Assembly (NCBI GenBank): GCA_024180945.1
Contig: JAKSGN010000020.1
Coordinates: 1,240,001-1,304,000, forward strand
Reading direction: 5' to 3'
DNA: 64,000 nt
Source: Macrophomina tecta
Taxonomy: Eukaryota; Ascomycota; Dothideomycetes; Botryosphaeriales; Botryosphaeriaceae
The position numbers and the translations under genes are program-made. The notes below the pieces were generated by a model, which saw only the letters and a program-made list of their open reading frames with translations, did no database searches and was not told where the DNA came from. Positions 47,565-58,352 of the stretch are shown piece by piece (position 1 is the first letter of the stretch; the number at the start of each line of letters is the position of its first letter).

Positions 47565-48791
47565 CTATATCCGCAGCGTCAACCCAATCAGCACCATTCT
47601 CATTGTGCTTTCCGCAGCGTCGGTCACAAGACCCTCCGCATCCTGTATCGCCCTTTCCAAAGACGTCGGAGCCTGCAAGATGGAAGTGAAGGCATCAATA
47701 CCAGCCTTGTAGTTCACTGCAGCGCCAGCGCCAACAGTGCCTGCAATCGCAATGACCGGGATGCCGAATGATTTTGCACGGAGAGCGACCTCGGCGGGGA
47801 TCTTGCCCTGCGGGGTTTGATGGTCAATGCCTCCCTCTGCGGTGATGACCAGCTGACAATCCTTGAACAAGTCTCCGATGCCGAAGTATTCCATGATCGC
47901 TTCGTACCGAGGGCGTAGGCGGGCGCCGAGTAGGATGAGGCCAGCGCCCATGCCCCCAGAGGCCCCGCTGCCAGGCATTTCCGCGATGTCGCAGCCTGAC
48001 TTATTCCGGGCCACAGCCGCGTAAGTGTCGAGAGCGTGTGCGAGCAGCTCGACCTGCTCAGGAGTTGCTCCTTTCTGGGGCCCGTAAATGCGAGCTACAC
48101 CTTTTGGGCCGCAAAGAACGTTGCGCCAGTTACAGGCAACATCGATTTCGACGTCCCTGAGGCGCGGGTGCAGGCCTGAAAGGTCCATATCCGCCAGTTT
48201 GAGGAGCGAGCGTCCGCCAGCTGGGTGAGGCAATTCCTCTCCGGTCTCGTCGAGGAGCCGAGCACCGAGAGCCTGCAGCATGCCAGCACCGCCGTCACTG
48301 GTTCCGGAGTCTCCGCAGCCAATGACTATCTTGTCCACACCATCGTCAAGGGCAGCGGCGATCAGCTCGCCAACGCCGTAAGTGGTGGTGACGGTTGGGT
48401 CGCGTGCCTCCTTAGGAACCAAGGACAAGCCCGCAGCCGCTGCCATCTCTACAACAGCGGTGCGGCAGCCCTTGCCGCGGAGGAGTCCGAAATGCGAGCC
48501 CACGGGTGCGCCGATCGGACCAGTGACGGTGAGCTCGCGCAGTTCGCCCTTGGTTGACTCAACTAGAGCTCGAGCGAACCCTTCACCACCATCGGCCAAA
48601 GGCACTTTGCGCACTTCAGCATCGGGGATGACACGTCGGATGCCCTCCTGTATGCATTGTGCAACTTGCTGGGGACTGAGGCTTTCTTTGAAGCCCGAAG
48701 GTGCGACCAATATTCTCATGGGAGGCACCATCGACTTCGTCCGCTTTTGTGAGCGGGAGACTTTCTTGGAGCGACTAGTGGAGTGTTTCAT
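47565..48791 (-). CDS. Glycerate kinase (GlxK/GarK type, PF02595 family), 408 aa
   Basis: An intact single-exon gene on the minus strand. From residue 25 it follows the family closely: MRILVAPSGFKESLSPQQVA at the N-terminus, then VRKVPLADGGEGFARAL and MAAAAGLSLVPKEARDPTVT. Further on are TTTYGVGELIAAALDDGV, IVIGCGDSGTSDGGAGMLQA, GSGASGGMGAGLILLGARLR, VITAEGGIDHQTPQGKIPAE and IPVIAIAGTVGAGA. Length after the extension (384 aa) matches bacterial enzymes. The first 24 residues are basic and Ser/Lys-rich; translation could equally start at Met21 or Met25. The enzyme phosphorylates D-glycerate to 2-phosphoglycerate and feeds glycolysis, for example from glyoxylate, tartronate or sugar-acid breakdown. 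A link to the pectin group upstream is possible, since sugar-acid catabolism yields glycerate, but distance and orientation give no direct support. Confidence 0.92.
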   Translation of the reverse strand: MKHSTSRSKKVSRSQKRTKSMVPPMRILVAPSGFKESLSPQQVAQCIQEGIRRVIPDAEVRKVPLADGGEGFARALVESTKGELRELTVTGPIGAPVGSHFGLLRGKGCRTAVVEMAAAAGLSLVPKEARDPTVTTTYGVGELIAAALDDGVDKIVIGCGDSGTSDGGAGMLQALGARLLDETGEELPHPAGGRSLLKLADMDLSGLHPRLRDVEIDVACNWRNVLCGPKGVARIYGPQKGATPEQVELLAHALDTYAAVARNKSGCDIAEMPGSGASGGMGAGLILLGARLRPRYEAIMEYFGIGDLFKDCQLVITAEGGIDHQTPQGKIPAEVALRAKSFGIPVIAIAGTVGAGAAVNYKAGIDAFTSILQAPTSLERAIQDAEGLVTDAAESTMRMVLIGLTLRI

Positions 48792-49937
48792 GATGGAAAA
48801 GAAAACTTGGAGCTGCCGTTGAGAAGAGGAGGAATATTGTCGGGTTGAGCAGTGAGAAGGTGTTTGATGCTGCTGATGGTGGCTTTGTGGAACGACGGCC
48901 TGGGAGTTTTTATATCTCTATTGCAAGGCCCTCGAAGTAGCCCAACGGATACCTAAGTCTGGTACAGCCTTATCTCACCGCTGAGCCATATCACTGAGGA
49001 ACTCCTAGATACCGGGCAATGCAAGATGCTGCGCCTTGCCTTACCTGCCTCGAGTTGCCCACATATCGCCCTGCCCATGTACTGGGCATCCGTCCGGAAA
49101 CTGGAGGCTGTGCCTGAGGATGCTCAAAATAAGTTCGAGACCTTTTGCTATAGTTGGACTCTGCATGGCCAGAGGCGGCTTGGCTCATGTCACCCGCTGG
49201 AATCACCTGCTTCAGTGCGCGGGCGGTGGCGTGGGAGGGCCGGGTAACGGTCCTGAAACTAACCAAGGGTCTTGCGTAGTCTTGAAGGTTTAGGGTGTCC
49301 CTGAATGTACCTCCTCCGCACCGGTGTAGGGTGCGGATGAATCTGTGCCCGTTCCGAAGCAGTACCCGACCAGGCGGGCCTAGATACCTGGCGGGATATC
49401 TTTAGAAGAACGACCGAAACAAACGTCTTCCCCACTAACCCAATACGAACTCTTTAGTATATTTCATACAGGTACGTCACGAGGCCTGCCAGGCCGGTGG
49501 GCGAGGGAGCACACGAGTAGTTGCGATAACGGGCAGACACAGCCACTCCTAGCACAGCCATCCACCAATCAAATGCCAGGAAAAGATGGTTTTCATCGCA
49601 TACCTGGGGCAAAAAACTGCCCGCAGCCAGAGGACGCGTAAGGATACCCTGACTAGCGTCTGCGTGTTCCCGGATTCGCTCACGCTGTGGATCTCGTCTT
49701 TCCGTTCGGCTGATCCTGCTCCTCGTCACGCCTGGTCATCATCCCGAAGCCCTGCACGGAAGAGGTCCAGCTAGACTCTTATCAAAGAGTGACAGCTTGT
49801 CGTGAAACAGCCCTCGGTGCATCCCTGGCTCCGCCGCGAGCTGCTGAGCCTTTCTGGACGTCGTCGTAGAAGTGCTCCTTCGTGGAATTCGTGGCCGACC
49901 ACGTGCTGTTTTCTCAAGCATCTCGTGCCGCACACCG
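48792..49937. other. Upstream region of the glycerate kinase and unassigned DNA
   Basis: Positions 48792-49000 should contain the promoter of the minus-strand kinase. The rest, to the LINE relic at 49938, holds no recognisable gene. Confidence 0.45.
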
Positions 49938-50110
49938 TTGTTTGTTTGTTTTTTTAGTTTAACGTCCTTCTAGAGTCAGAGACTATTAAAGACGGGCTTT
50001 AAGGGCCGTTTCTAGTAACATGTTTTCGGGAGGCTCCTCATAAAAGAAGCATGCTAGGAGAGCACAAGTAATAGTAGGCTTAAAAGCCAAAAGAGAGGCA
50101 GGCCTCTAAA
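49938..50110 (-). mobile_element. LINE (Tad1-like) 3' UTR relic, reverse orientation
   Basis: The reverse complement of this stretch aligns with the 3' UTR of the LINE at 61125-61304. Shared words include AGAGGCCTGCCTCTC, GCTTTTAAG, CTTGTGCTCTCCTAG, ACTAGAAACGGC, AAGCCCGTCTTT and TAGTCTCTGACTC-AGAAGGACGTTAAACTAAA. The tail is AAAC repeats here instead of AAAT repeats. The copies differ at many positions, so this one is older or from another subfamily. Similarity fades near 50110. Confidence 0.75.
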
Positions 50111-50530
50111 AGAAAGTACTTTTAAACTAAGTAAAAACCTCCACAAAAAGGAAGGAAAACCTTAGTAAAAGAGAAAAGGAGAGAGAGGTTCCATATATTT
50201 ATACACCCTAGTAAGGTGTTAAGAAAGTCATAAAGAAAGTAAGAATATAGAGAAGTAATAGAGGAAAGTAGAAAAAAAAAAGAGACCTAGTAAGTTCTAC
50301 CTCTTTTCTAGTCTTTTCTAAGTATTACTAACTCTTTAGGCCTTCGTCGTCCTAGAGGGGGTTCCGGTAGTCCGGTCTATATATTTATACACCTTAGATA
50401 GGTGTTTCCGGAAGGCCTTAGAGAGAGAGGAATCTTAAATAGACTATAGAGAGATAGTCCTAAATAGGGATCTCCTTCCCTTTCCTCTTATAAATTCCTA
50501 GCATCCTAGCTCTTTTAGACTTCCTTAAGG
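50111..50530. repeat. Degenerate purine-rich transposon-like DNA
   Basis: A polypurine-biased plus strand (50090-50285) and a direct repeat, TATATTTATACACC-TAG-A-GGTGTT, at about 50195-50220 and 50381-50406. It continues the LINE relic and is probably older transposon debris. No coding potential. Confidence 0.45.
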
Positions 50531-51586
50531 TCAAGGGGGTGTGGTCGAGGGGGGGTGTGGTAGTTATTGGTTTCTTGGTTGCCGAGAGAAGTACGAGTAC
50601 GGATTTAGTCACAGGACTTTAATCCTGAGTCGGGAGGGTTGGAGTCGGAGGAGTGGTTTCGGTTATGTGCACGGACGTGCAAATTTTCGCCCACACCAAA
50701 GAAGAAAAGGGGAAGTGATGCCTTTGCGGTTACTGAAGAATAACACGGCAACGAGTAGGCTTACTACGCTGCAAATTCATACAGTTCTGCGCCTAGGCAT
50801 CCTTTATCCCTCTCTATTATTTGGTGGGGTTTCGCGTAGAATTCGTAGAGTTATTCTTGTTATAGGGTCGGTGAGAGAGATTCTTACCGGTGCCATTTTC
50901 TTCCTCTTACTGCGCGCCAACGCAGGCCTCCCTGAAGCCAGCTGTCGAGCTATAGGCTAAAGGGATCAGCAGGAATCGAATGGCACCGGTCTTGAGGTGC
51001 ATTTCGAAGTGGTGGTCGAGATCGGGTTTTCGAGAGGTGTGTTTGCCGCACACCGTCACCCGTGCGCGAGAGCATCGGAAACTTGGCTGGCAAAGAAACC
51101 GCGGCGTGGGCAAGGTTTTTGCGGGGGCGGTGCTATGAAACGAGGGGCATTGGCCTCAGCCAGCAAATGTCGGCGAAGCGATACAGTATCGCATGACTGG
51201 CCTTTCATGGGCTGGTACTCATCGGGCAAAGAACACCAAGCTCTACCTTGGCCATTGGCATGCGCATGATAGGCGGAGACCCACACCGGCGTATTGCCAC
51301 GCTCCCGGCCAAGCACTCGCTCCGATCTCCACGTAGATGTCCCGACGCCCTGCCGCGCTTCCATCGCCGGCGAGCTGGAAGCCGCAGTCGAAGAGGCTGT
51401 ACATACTATTTTTACAACGTCACCGCCTGCTCATCCCGCACCCGCCAAGCCACACGCGACACATCGCGGAATCCGGTCAGGCCTCAGGTTCACGCAGTGA
51501 TAAAAGTCGTCGCACGCCATCATGTGCATTCTTGCTATCAACCGGGATCTTTTGAAGTGGTGTTCTGCGACGCGTCCACCGCCACC
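50531..51586. other. Intergenic stretch upstream of the DHA1 transporter
   Basis: No gene recognised; includes the promoter and leader of the transporter starting at 51587. An in-frame upstream ATG (51248) exists but gives an atypical N-terminus. Confidence 0.45.
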
Positions 51587-53622
51587 ATGTCCCAATATTT
51601 CGAGCGACTGCGATCTGCCCTTGGCCTGTCTGGCTCTCCGTCTAACCAGAGCGAAGCTGCCGCTTCTTTGTACCGGCTTCCAAGCTTACATTTTTCTCCA
51701 ATCATGAGCCAACGCGAGCAAAGATGGTGGGAGGACGTTTCCACTTATCGATCCTTTGCCGACAGAGATCCGGGCAGCCCCCACTCGGAGTTGGAGGAAA
51801 TGGAGCTTCCTGATCAGATGGGCAACCAAGACGTCGAGGAGGGTCGGGATACTTCGTTTGATCCACTCAACCCTCCAAAGCCTGACGCTGAAGATGATGA
51901 TCCCAATCTTGTAGGTATTATTTCTATTTGTTGAAAAGCAGTGACGGCTGATGGGTAAAAAAGGTGACCTGGGCGGACGAACACGACGCCACAAACCCAC
52001 TCAACTGGAGCAGAGGCAAGAAATGGACCGCAACCCTCCTCGTCTCATGCTTCACTTTCATCTCTCCAGTATCCTCCACGATGATTGCACCGTCTCTGGA
52101 GGTCATCAGCGACGAGTTTGAGATTGAGTCCGAGCTCGAACAAGCATTTGTCATGTCGATATTCCTGCTGGCATATGCGATTGGCCCGTTTGTCCTGGGA
52201 CCGCTGTCCGAGGTTTTCGGACGGGTTGTTGTCCTGCAAGCGTCGAATATGGTGTACCTGGTGTTCAATACCGTTTGTGGATTTTCCCAGAACAAGACCC
52301 AGATGATGACATTCAGATTCTCGAGCGGCCTCGGTGGCAGCGCCCCTCAAGCAGTCCGTGAATGCTCCTCCATTACAAACTCTCGATGCTAACGTGTGAT
52401 AGCTTGGCGGCGGTGTCTTGAGTGACTGCTGGAGGGCCGAGGAACGAGGAAAGGCCGTGGCCATCTACAGTCTTGCGCCATTCATCGGGCCGGTAGCCGG
52501 ACCTATTGGTAAGCGCTCGCTCCCCCCATGTTGCGCTCGTCAAATATCTGACCTGCCTCTCCAGTCGGTGGCCTTGTTACAGAACGCACAACATGGGTAA
52601 GTTCATGGCCCCAACGCTCAACTTTGACTTCTGCCAGCTCACGTAGTCAAGCGATGGGTATTCTGGTCCGTCTCCATTGCCGATGTCGTCGTCCAGATTC
52701 TGGCCACCATCTGGCTGCCGGAGACGTACGCTCCTGCAATTCTGGCGAAGAAGGCGAAGAAGCTGCGACAGCTTACTGGGAATCAGAAGCTTCACACGAA
52801 GTGGCAAAATCCCGACCACAGCCTGGCAAAGATCCTAAGCAAGAACCTGGTACGTCCATTCATCATGCTCGGCACTCAGCCGGCAATCCAGGTCATGGCC
52901 TTGTACCGTGCATATCTCTACGGAGTTATGTATCTTGTGTAAGTGGGTGCCCAAGCTTCGATGAAGCCCAGCTGATTCGTATATGGTCTCTCCACCTTTG
53001 CGCTAGTCTTTGAAGACGAATACGACATGTCCCTCACCATGTCCAGCTTGAACTATCTTTCCCTTGGTGTCGGATTCGTAGTCGGCCTCCAGATCTGCGC
53101 TCCAATAAATGACATGGTGTGTTCTCCCTTCCATCCCGCCTTTTCTCCTTGGCGTGCTGACGAAGTCCGCTCCAGATCTACGTCTACCTCAAGAAGAAGT
53201 ACGAACACCCCGGCCGCCCTGAGTTCCGTGTTCCGCTCATGCTACCTGGTGGACTTCTTGTTCCCGTCGGTCTCTTCATATATGGTTGGGCCGCGCATTT
53301 CGAAACGCACTGGATAGTACCGAACGTGGGTGCTGCCATCTTTGCTTGTGGCCTCATCATCGCCTTCCAATGTGCGCAGTCATACGTCGTGGACGCATAC
53401 ACGCGGTACGCTGCCTCTGCCACAGGAGCTGCCGCTTTTCTCCGCACCATGGCTGGATTCAGCTTTCCCCTCTTTGCCCCACGGATGTATGAAGTTCTCG
53501 GGCTGGGCTGGGGCAACTCCCTCCTTGCTTTTCTCTCCTTAATACTTGGTATACTAGCGCCATGGGGCCTGTGGAAAAGGGGAGAATGGCTGCGTGCTCA
53601 CAGCACGTATTGCGCAGGATAG
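51587..53622 (+). CDS. MFS DHA1-type drug:H+ antiporter, about 571 aa, one suspect splice site
   Basis: Proposed exons 51587-51910, 51964-52353, 52403-52508, 52565-52596, 52652-52938, 52987-53116, 53176-53622. The ATG lies in a perfect Kozak context (GCCACCATG). An acidic N-terminus of about 110 residues leads to [21 protein letters not shown], typical of fungal DHA1 carriers. TM2 and motif A read [12 protein letters not shown]. Later comes motif C-like [16 protein letters not shown] with [15 protein letters not shown]. The end includes [20 protein letters not shown]. Between exons 5 and 6 the donor is GTAAGT (52939). The only position that restores the family frame ([15 protein letters not shown]) follows TATATGG, so the expected AG is GG; other AG choices bring stops. 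The gene may therefore be inactive or use a non-canonical acceptor. Substrate would be a xenobiotic or metabolite. Confidence 0.75.
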
Positions 53623-54060
53623 ACTTGGATCAAATCAGATCTTGTAAAAACATGCACAACTAGACGTATATACAAATGTATTTTCTTATTGAGTTTTCTC
53701 TTTCTCCTCGATTTCTAGCGCGCCGCTGTTGGCTAGACGCACTATCAACTCTTTTTTCTGACATGGGCATGTCGCTCAAATGGCTCGCATGCTCAATACC
53801 CACAGGTCATTATGGCCCCGAACTGACTGCACTACACTAACACATGCCCGCTTCATGCCTCGTTCTGGCGCACACGAACTGAGTTGTCGCTAGAGCTAAC
53901 GTGAGAAAATGCCTCTAGCTATCGCTACTTCAACCCTGTTCCAGATGCTATACGGACGCATAGCAACGGTGCCGTTTAATATACACTGACTTTGGTGAAT
54001 CTTATGGGTGTGATATTTACAAGAAGCAATGTTGTTGGATTATAGCCCTAGTCAAAAATG
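53623..54060. other. Intergenic stretch between transporter and transposon block
   Basis: 3' flank of the transporter; A/T content rises towards the transposon block. Nothing else recognised. Confidence 0.5.
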
Positions 54061-54291
54061 CAATTAATGATTGGCATAAGTACGGAGAGAAGGGCTCTAG
54101 GGAGGCCTTCTTATCCGCTGTCTTCCGTGACTTAGATCAAGTCGACAGTATACACACGTGATATTTAATATATATACTTGTTGGAATATCACGTGTGTGT
54201 ACAATAAACTTTAGCTTAGTCATGGAAGAGGACGGATAAGAGGACTCCCCTAAGCGTCCCTCTCACGCCTCATGCCACTCATTCTCAATTG
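54061..54291. repeat. Imperfect inverted repeat, copia-LTR-like arms of about 105-113 bp
   Basis: The left arm 54061-54166 and the reverse complement of the right arm 54179-54291 match across their length with many substitutions. For example CTTATCCGCTGTCTTCCGTGACT pairs with the arm containing CTTATCCGTCCTCTTCCATGACT, shown here only as examples, and CACACGTGATATT is shared. The right arm starts TGTTGGAATATCACGTG, the usual start of Ty1/copia LTRs. It is followed at 54293 by TGGTATTAACAC, resembling a mutated initiator-tRNA primer-binding site. The left arm may be a second LTR in opposite orientation. Assignment to copia is tentative. Confidence 0.5.
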
Positions 54292-55946
54292 ATGGTATTA
54301 ACACTAAATCTAATAGTTATAAGCCCGGATATACGTTTAATACCTTCTGCTATCTAAAGTATTATCTATAACCACTTTTTAGTCGTTCTAAGGCATCCAG
54401 TCGACATCTAAAGCGGCTTAAGCACACGGTGCTACTAGTAGTACGTAACCTTAACCGTTATTAGCTAACTAAAGGTATACACTACGGTATAATAATAGCT
54501 AATAATAGCTAACCGCACCTATTATAGCATAGCTACGCATAAGCGAGCTATAGCTAACACTATTACTATGTTCTTAAGTAATTAGTCGATCTATCGGCCC
54601 GTTTTATACGTGCGACCGAAGAACTGATCTAGTAAATAACGTATCAAAATTAATAACTATAATGTCCTCGAAGCTAATTATTATTCTAAAAGACTCTTAA
54701 GACTAGGATATCTAGTTTAACCTTATCTAACCACGCATATAACGCGCTAATATATTTAAATATATCGATTTAAGTAAGCCGGAACATCTAGCCTAATTAT
54801 TACGACACTACCTAGAGGGGATGGAGGAAGAATAGCCCCACTCTTTAAAAAAGGCCTAACCCCTCGGAGTGGGAAATCCTTAGTCCGGATCACGCTTTAA
54901 AGGGTAGAAGGTAGATCTATTACCTAGCGTACTAACTATAGATTACTCGACTTACTAAATCACGGTAAGCTAGCTAGTAATCTACCGTAATCTAACTAAA
55001 CACCCTATATATATAGACTATACTTATTTATAGTAGATAGGACCCTTATAGTTAACTTATTAATTAATTCTTACTCTAATATTACGTGTAATTCTTCTCT
55101 ATCTACCGCTATAGCCCCCGAAAGCCTACGCTACTTAATGATACGCCCGACCTTCCCTAGAAAGAGTAACGGTATAACACTTTAACTACTACCCTATAGA
55201 TACTAAAGGTAATTACCTAGTAAAGAATACTAACTATAAATAATAAAAATTTCCTACCCTAGTATAACTCCTAAGGGGAAGATGTGCCTATAACTAAGAG
55301 ATAACCCCTACTCTAATCTTAACCTTAAGACTCTACGTAGGCCCTATATAGGCTTATCTAAAATCTTTAAGCTACTATATAGCGCCTTAAACTCGGCTAA
55401 CGAAAGTAATCTAAATAAATAGCTCGCCTAATCTAAAATCTAACTCCTACGACTATCTATCTAATATAAACCCTAATAACTAACTAGAAAGTTACGCAAG
55501 AACCCGCCTTAAACCCTAAATCTATAAATCTAGTTATATCTCTAGCCTTTAAACTAAAAATTAAGGCCCTAGATATATTTAATAGGGCTAAAGAATAACT
55601 AGATAAATTTCTATAATAAATCTAAATATACTTTTATATATATCGAATCTTCTTTTAAGATAATATCTAGAAGGTACTATTCGCTAGCTTCTATCTAAGA
55701 AGTAATACCGCTAGATAGTTTAAACTATACTAAATTAACTAGAATAGCACTAAGCCATATAAAGAAACTAAAGAAATTATTTATAATTTTAAAAAATTTA
55801 CCAAGGTACTATATACTATATTTAATAATAAAAATTACTACTAAGATACCGCCTATTAAATCTACTACCTAAAATAAACTAGATTAGCCACTAACTATAC
55901 CATTTAGTTTTAACTATATACCTTACGCCTTAAATAGAATAATAAG
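54292..55946 (+). mobile_element. AT-rich, RIP-mutated retrotransposon remains with a Gypsy gag relic
   Basis: About 1.65 kb of strongly AT-rich DNA dense in TA steps and TAG/TAA stops. At about 55560-55935 one plus-strand frame still reads a Gypsy gag: LDKFL..., KVLFASFYLRSNTAR, KPYKETKEIIYNFKKFTKVL, TRLATNYTI. TAA or TAG replaces codons where the family has Gln or Trp, exactly the result of C-to-T and G-to-A changes. It lines up with the gag of the intact downstream element ([15 protein letters not shown]) but is a different lineage. The relic ends where the LTR of the intact element begins, so that element inserted into it. Confidence 0.7.
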
Positions 55947-56246
55947 TGTTACGGCGCAGCCTACACAGGACCTGGGTAAGAAGGATAAGAAGGACAAGCG
56001 GGGCGCCTACGCGCCCGCGAGAAAGATCCACCGGCAAGGAGTCACGTGACTCCCGGTTCAACTGTTCAGAGCCTTGGCACTCTGAACTCCTGAACTCGCG
56101 AAGTTCAGACGTTCAACCGCTTGGCAGAATGAACCCATGAACTATCAGATTGTATACACTCTCCCACTATTATATAAACCACACTCTTTAGATAGCTTTG
56201 ACCTTCGTGGTCAACTTCAATAACAATTCGCACATTGTTAGTAACA
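55947..56246 (+). repeat. 5' LTR of the Gypsy element (300 bp)
   Basis: Starts TGTTACGG and ends TTAGTAACA, so the ends form a TGTTAC/GTAACA inverted pair with the usual TG...CA. Inside are a TATATAA box at 56171-56177 and a perfect 16-base palindrome GGAGTCACGTGACTCC at 56038-56053. A small hairpin TTGACC-TTCGT-GGTCAA lies at 56198-56214. The left boundary coincides with the end of the RIP-mutated gag relic. The second LTR is outside the window, so the exact ends rest on these features only. Confidence 0.75.
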
Positions 56247-56479
56247 CGGCCTTCGCACGCAGTGCTCAGTCTTGTCACGTGTTCGACTTGCTCTCACCCT
56301 CTTCTTGTACCCACTCAAGGAAATCCTTCGACAGGTTTTCTCCCTCTTCGGTGTTTGGATCCTTAGAGGCAGAGGCCCGCTCGTTACACTTTGACCACCA
56401 TCCTTGCAAGGAGAGGAAGGTTCCGAGATCAAGTCTCATCGGGTAAGGTATCACCCCCTAACGAGTTTAGGAAACAGCA

Positions 56480-58318
56480 ATGGCACCAGGATCTCAGATG
56501 GAGGTCGACCCGGTCGAGGGTCAGGTTCAGGGTGCCCAGGGGCCAGCTCAGCCCACACAGCAAACGGAGCCCACCAGAGCTGAGCTCTTGCAGCTCATCG
56601 AGGAGCTGAAGGCTCAGAACGCTCGACTGATCGAGCATACGACAAAGCGGAGCGCTACTAAGGTTAAAGTAGCGGCACCCGAGAAGTTCGATGGGGACAG
56701 GAAGAAGCTTCAATCCTTCCTCCTCCAGATGCAACGCTACCTCCAGTTCAATCAAGCGCAATTCGACAGCGACGCCGAGGAAGTACTCTTCGCATCGACC
56801 TACCTCAGAGGAACGGCAGAGGCATGGATGGAACCATACCTTCGCGACCACCTAGCCAACGAACACTCTCTCGAGAAGAGACGAGAAAAGACCAAGGAAA
56901 TCTTCGGCACCTATACGGGATTCGCAGACAACCTTAGGGCCACTTTCAACGATCGAGATGAAGTCCGCAAAGCCTCCAACGATATCATGACCGTTAAACA
57001 ATTGGGATCTGTAGCTGTCTACGCAACCAAGTTTCAACAGCTTGCAGCCTACCTCGAATGGTCAGACGAGACTTTCCGCGACCTCTTCTACAAAGGCCTG
57101 AAGGAAGAAGTCAAGAAGAACATGATTACCCACGAATACCCGGCCACCTTTCAAAAGATGGTAGACCTTGCGTCTCAGATCGACGGTCGCATGTACGAAT
57201 GGAAAATGGGTTCCCGACAAGCCAACACCTCGAAACCTCGCCGTGAAAGAACAACCCTCGAAGGCGGAGACGCTATGGCCCTCGACGCGGCCAACAGACA
57301 GGACTCCAAGAAGGGCAACAACAACGGTCGAAACAAGAAGCCCAAAGGACCTAACCCGAACTGGACGGACGAGCAAAAACAGCGCTACAAGGATCGACTC
57401 TGCATCACCTGCGGAAGTGACAAGCACTTCTCTCCTAAGTGCCCGCAGAACCCTCGCAACAAGAAGGATGGAAAGCAGACCTCGAGCGCTCAACGCGAAG
57501 CATCGGTTGCATCCCGTCAAGACAATCACGATATGCTGCACTGGACAGCCTGCTACAACGATGACTGTCAGACGCACCAAAGCAGCAAGGACATATCGGG
57601 ATGGTACCCCCACGAACCGCGACAATTCGGTATGATGACTAGGAACGAGGAAGTCATCGAGACCGACGATATTATCGACAGTTTCCCCTTGGACGAAGAA
57701 CTGGTCAACAGCGAAACAGGAGAACTCTACGAGAGCACGACCGAAAGCGGCGATAGCGTACGGTCAGGGGACCCTCCGATGCTGTCCGATAAATGGGATA
57801 CCCTCATCTCATTGGAAGTTCTTGCCGAAAGATACGGCATTAGCAAGCACTTACATGACGAATGGGGCAACCTCAGGACCATCTGGATTCCGCATCAAAG
57901 AAGCCTTGCCTTGACAGTCCTCTGGGAATGGCGCCAGAATACTCTTTGGGAAATCCGGATCGAACAAAACGGAAAGAAGTACGAACTCCCAGTAACTAAG
58001 AATACGACACTTGTCGAGCGCCACCACCAAGGAACCTCTGCGCGCGAACAGGCAGACTACGACTCCCTCCGAGAGTTAGCGAGGATTCTTTGTCGGCACG
58101 GTACGGCAACCATCCAGAATCGCACACTCCAGTGGATACCGGACGAGAAACTCAACATGCCGACTTTCCGATACCAGGTGCGAAGGGATATAGTCTACCA
58201 GCGGAAACAGTTGCGTGCCAATAAATGGACCAACTGGAAACAAGCATACCTTCAAGTCAACGAATGGGAAGACTACATGCACAGCGAAGTCTACGGCTAT
58301 CCGAAGCCAAAAAACTAG
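56480..58318 (+). CDS. Gag of the Gypsy element, 612 aa
   Basis: The N-terminus is Gln/Glu-rich with a coiled-coil-like stretch ([20 protein letters not shown]). The retrotransposon gag domain follows ([39 protein letters not shown], then TFNDRDE and [20 protein letters not shown]). A basic segment and one CCHC zinc knuckle, [14 protein letters not shown], complete the nucleocapsid-like part. A C-terminal extension of about 270 residues after the knuckle is longer than usual and contains a Trp-rich region ([16 protein letters not shown]). The protein packages element RNA into particles. The ORF ends ...CCA AAA AAC TAG inside the pol overlap. Confidence 0.9.
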   Translation: MAPGSQMEVDPVEGQVQGAQGPAQPTQQTEPTRAELLQLIEELKAQNARLIEHTTKRSATKVKVAAPEKFDGDRKKLQSFLLQMQRYLQFNQAQFDSDAEEVLFASTYLRGTAEAWMEPYLRDHLANEHSLEKRREKTKEIFGTYTGFADNLRATFNDRDEVRKASNDIMTVKQLGSVAVYATKFQQLAAYLEWSDETFRDLFYKGLKEEVKKNMITHEYPATFQKMVDLASQIDGRMYEWKMGSRQANTSKPRRERTTLEGGDAMALDAANRQDSKKGNNNGRNKKPKGPNPNWTDEQKQRYKDRLCITCGSDKHFSPKCPQNPRNKKDGKQTSSAQREASVASRQDNHDMLHWTACYNDDCQTHQSSKDISGWYPHEPRQFGMMTRNEEVIETDDIIDSFPLDEELVNSETGELYESTTESGDSVRSGDPPMLSDKWDTLISLEVLAERYGISKHLHDEWGNLRTIWIPHQRSLALTVLWEWRQNTLWEIRIEQNGKKYELPVTKNTTLVERHHQGTSAREQADYDSLRELARILCRHGTATIQNRTLQWIPDEKLNMPTFRYQVRRDIVYQRKQLRANKWTNWKQAYLQVNEWEDYMHSEVYGYPKPKN

Positions 58319-58352
58319 ACGGCCCTACGGCATTGGGATCGACCCAGGGGCC
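58309..58352 (+). promoter_or_regulatory. Programmed -1 ribosomal frameshift signal between gag and pol
   Basis: The heptamer A AAA AAC (58309-58315) is in the gag frame as CCA AAA AAC and is followed at once by the gag stop TAG (58316-58318). Pol is in the -1 frame and open across this point. After a 5-nt spacer, GGCCC (58321-58325) can pair with GGGCC (58348-58352), and inside the loop TGGG (58334-58337) can pair with CCCA (58343-58346). Slippery heptamer, short spacer and stem-loop are the three parts of a standard -1 frameshift site. Function is inferred, not shown. Confidence 0.75.

Noticed and set aside
44400..48791. Glycerate kinase as a member of the CAZyme group
   Set aside because: Separated by a pseudogene and 2.3 kb of gene-free DNA and on the opposite strand; the metabolic link is only suggestive.
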